From Gracilariopsis chorda (taxonomy: Eukaryota; Rhodophyta; Florideophyceae; Gracilariales; Gracilariaceae), in the NCBI GenBank assembly GCA_003194525.1, contig NBIV01000084.1, positions 1-64,000 on the forward strand: DNA of 64,000 bases. Reading direction: 5' to 3'. Under the pieces are notes generated by a model. That model had not been told where the DNA came from, searched no databases, and was given only the letters and a program-made list of their open reading frames with translations. The translations under genes and the position numbers were made by a program. Shown here in pieces: positions 62,299-64,000 of the stretch. Each line of letters opens with the position of its first letter. Within the stretch, counting starts at the first letter, position 1.

Positions 62299-64000
62299 TA
62301 CGGCGGAAGACGGGGCTCAGTCTACTTCTCTCTCGTAGAGGCTGGAAACAGAACAGACCTGGACAGAAGGCGTCGTAGGAAAGGAGATGCTGGTCTCGGG
62401 CGAGCGTACTTCTCCGCGCACGATATATATTTCCAGGGAAGCGATAACGAGATTGTGCAAGGATAACTTGGCACAGCTGCTGTCGCAGTGGAGTCTGAGT
62501 GTAGACGGCGCAAGTGTCGATTCAAAGTTGAATGGGCAAATGAACGGGATTTGGACCCGTCGCCATCACGGCGATTGGATGGGCGAAGCATGCGATTGGC
62601 TGAATGCAAATCGAAAGCATGCAAATTTCGCGTAGCGCCATTCTGAATGGCAAGTGAAAGATGTCAACTCTCACTCAGATTGGAGCAGATATTTTTCTTT
62701 TTGCGCAACTGGGGACATTTCAAAGCGGTTTTGGTGGCAGCGTGACGCAAGTTGGCACCCCTAACCCTTTGTCACGCTTGCCACAACATCCAAGCTTTTC
62801 TGTGTGTCGCCTACTTCAGCACCAAGTGCGGATCCAAGGTGTACACTTTCGTACTTTTCCGAAGACATACAGCACAGAATGTTGTGCTCAAGCTTCCACC
62901 ACGAATAACCTCGTTCCGGAATAAATTTGGGAAAGGACTCAATTGGGAACTACAGCCTTCTCCAAAAAACCAGTTCTTGAGAGTTATATGAACTTCTTTT
63001 TTGGTACTCCTAAACTACTATTGGTTCTCAAGCATCAGCGCCGTAGCATTCATTTCTTGGCTTGTGTGTTGGGTAGATAATAGTCCGTTGAGCACGATTG
63101 TCCAGGAAACTTACCTTTTCCTTTTTCCTCAAGCATTTGAAAGAATGGTTTTCCGTAAGAAACTTGGTGCTCCAAAATTAAGCAATGCGTTTGACCTACT
63201 TAGAAACTTTATGGTGCCTTTTTGCAGATGTTTGCGAAAAATGTAACATGAAAAAAGTAAATGAAGATTACGGCGTTCTGTTGCAATAGGTCCTGGAAAA
63301 GTTCAAGTTGATAGAGCATTACTGTTACGAAGAAAAGGTTTCTAATTCTGAAGCTGGTTTTAACAAAAGGGGTCTTGGCCATCGTAACTCGACCGCAGCC
63401 GCAGTATCTTGTTTATACCATACGTATAACAACCCGATTATATCTTAGGTATATGCAATGAACATGTTTTCGTCGCGTAGTAGAGTCTATATCAAGTTAG
63501 ATATCACCATGAAATATGGCGTGATGATGAGCCATTGGTCTACTAAAAGTAGGTTTTGTACGGGTTTATACGCATTAAAAGAGATATTTTCGATATTGAG
63601 CCCTTTGTTCGTATTATGAGGTGTGGTGGAAGCCAATTCTCTTCTTCAATTTGTCTCAAATTGAGCCCTGCAGAGGGGTAGCAATCTACTAGTAATCCTA
63701 CTCGGTATCCTTACGACGGTAGCGGTCCGACCCCTCGCTGATCCGCCTAAAAAAATGAAACGACAAACCTCACACAATGCCAATCTCTCTATCATTCCAA
63801 GCTATCAAACTTAGTTAGCAATGCTACCCCTGATAATTACACGTAGAAACTCCATTGTTTCAAAGAGTAGCGTTCTTCTAAGAACAGTATTAAAATAGCA
63901 TCGGTCTCTCTGTGACGCCGTTGTCCATTTGTTCGCACCCAATAACCGTTGCAAGAGACATCCGCAACAAGTGTACGGATTAATTTCTGTGTTTCAGCAT
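62299..64000. other. No recognised gene
   Basis: The first few hundred bases should hold the acyl-CoA oxidase promoter. Several forward ORFs of 80-90 codons (62661-62924, 62752-62991, 63001-63246) have no recognisable content. From 63250 the DNA is AT-richer and ORF-poor. Confidence 0.4.

Noticed and set aside
1-64000. CRISPR arrays, bacterial operons, ribosomal RNA genes
   Set aside because: No regularly spaced short repeats, no ribosome-binding-site pattern and no rRNA-like sequence were seen; the content is eukaryotic nuclear.

Overview
The window looks like nuclear DNA of a photosynthetic eukaryote, most likely a red alga. The reasons are a nuclear-encoded rubredoxin and an MsrB, both with plastid-type leaders; almost intronless, tightly packed genes (one clear intron, two genes overlapping tail to tail); and long retroelement-filled stretches between gene islands. 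The red-algal assignment is inference.

Layout. 1-11579: a Ty3/gypsy chromovirus (element 1), cut at its 5' end by the window edge, with gag, a long pol ORF ending in a chromodomain, and a large antisense ORF next to the 3' LTR. 12290-14960: a broken CNOT1 copy with an unrelated reverse-strand piece inside it. 15-18 kb: unrecognised reverse-strand ORFs. 18302-28435: an old, badly broken Ty3/gypsy element (element 2, minus strand) with its LTRs, a primer-binding site like that of element 1, and a nested LTR from a third family. 29.95-31.2 kb: a dead PIF/Harbinger transposase. 33.4-34.5 kb: faint LTR and gag-like remnants. 36.0-38.25 kb: LTR plus integrase and chromodomain remains of a third chromovirus (element 3). 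38.2-38.5 kb: a perfect 30-bp palindrome and a Pol III-type A/B-box unit. 38.88-41.13 kb: a nearly open piggyBac-like transposase. 41.2-48.8 kb: a DUF7869-type gene split by a young Copia element (41890-47694) with near-identical 136-bp LTRs and a 5-bp target duplication.

From about 49.95 kb the sequence becomes an ordinary gene island: a PfkB sugar kinase, a TrmO-like protein that lacks the family's signature, MsrB with a twin-arginine lumenal signal, a membrane-anchored plastid rubredoxin divergent from MsrB, a long Ser/Pro-rich disordered protein, an S-adenosylmethionine-type mitochondrial carrier, and a two-exon peroxisomal acyl-CoA oxidase ending in ARL.

Themes: MsrB and rubredoxin share one short promoter region and both point to plastid redox maintenance; the carrier (SAM transport) and the TrmO-like protein (a SAM-dependent family) may be loosely linked. 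On the mobile side, the most unusual points are the antisense ORF starting about 35 bp from the 3' LTR of element 1, and the several-hundred-residue linker between integrase and chromodomain seen in element 1 and apparently also in element 2. All identifications were made by reading motifs by eye; no database search was run.
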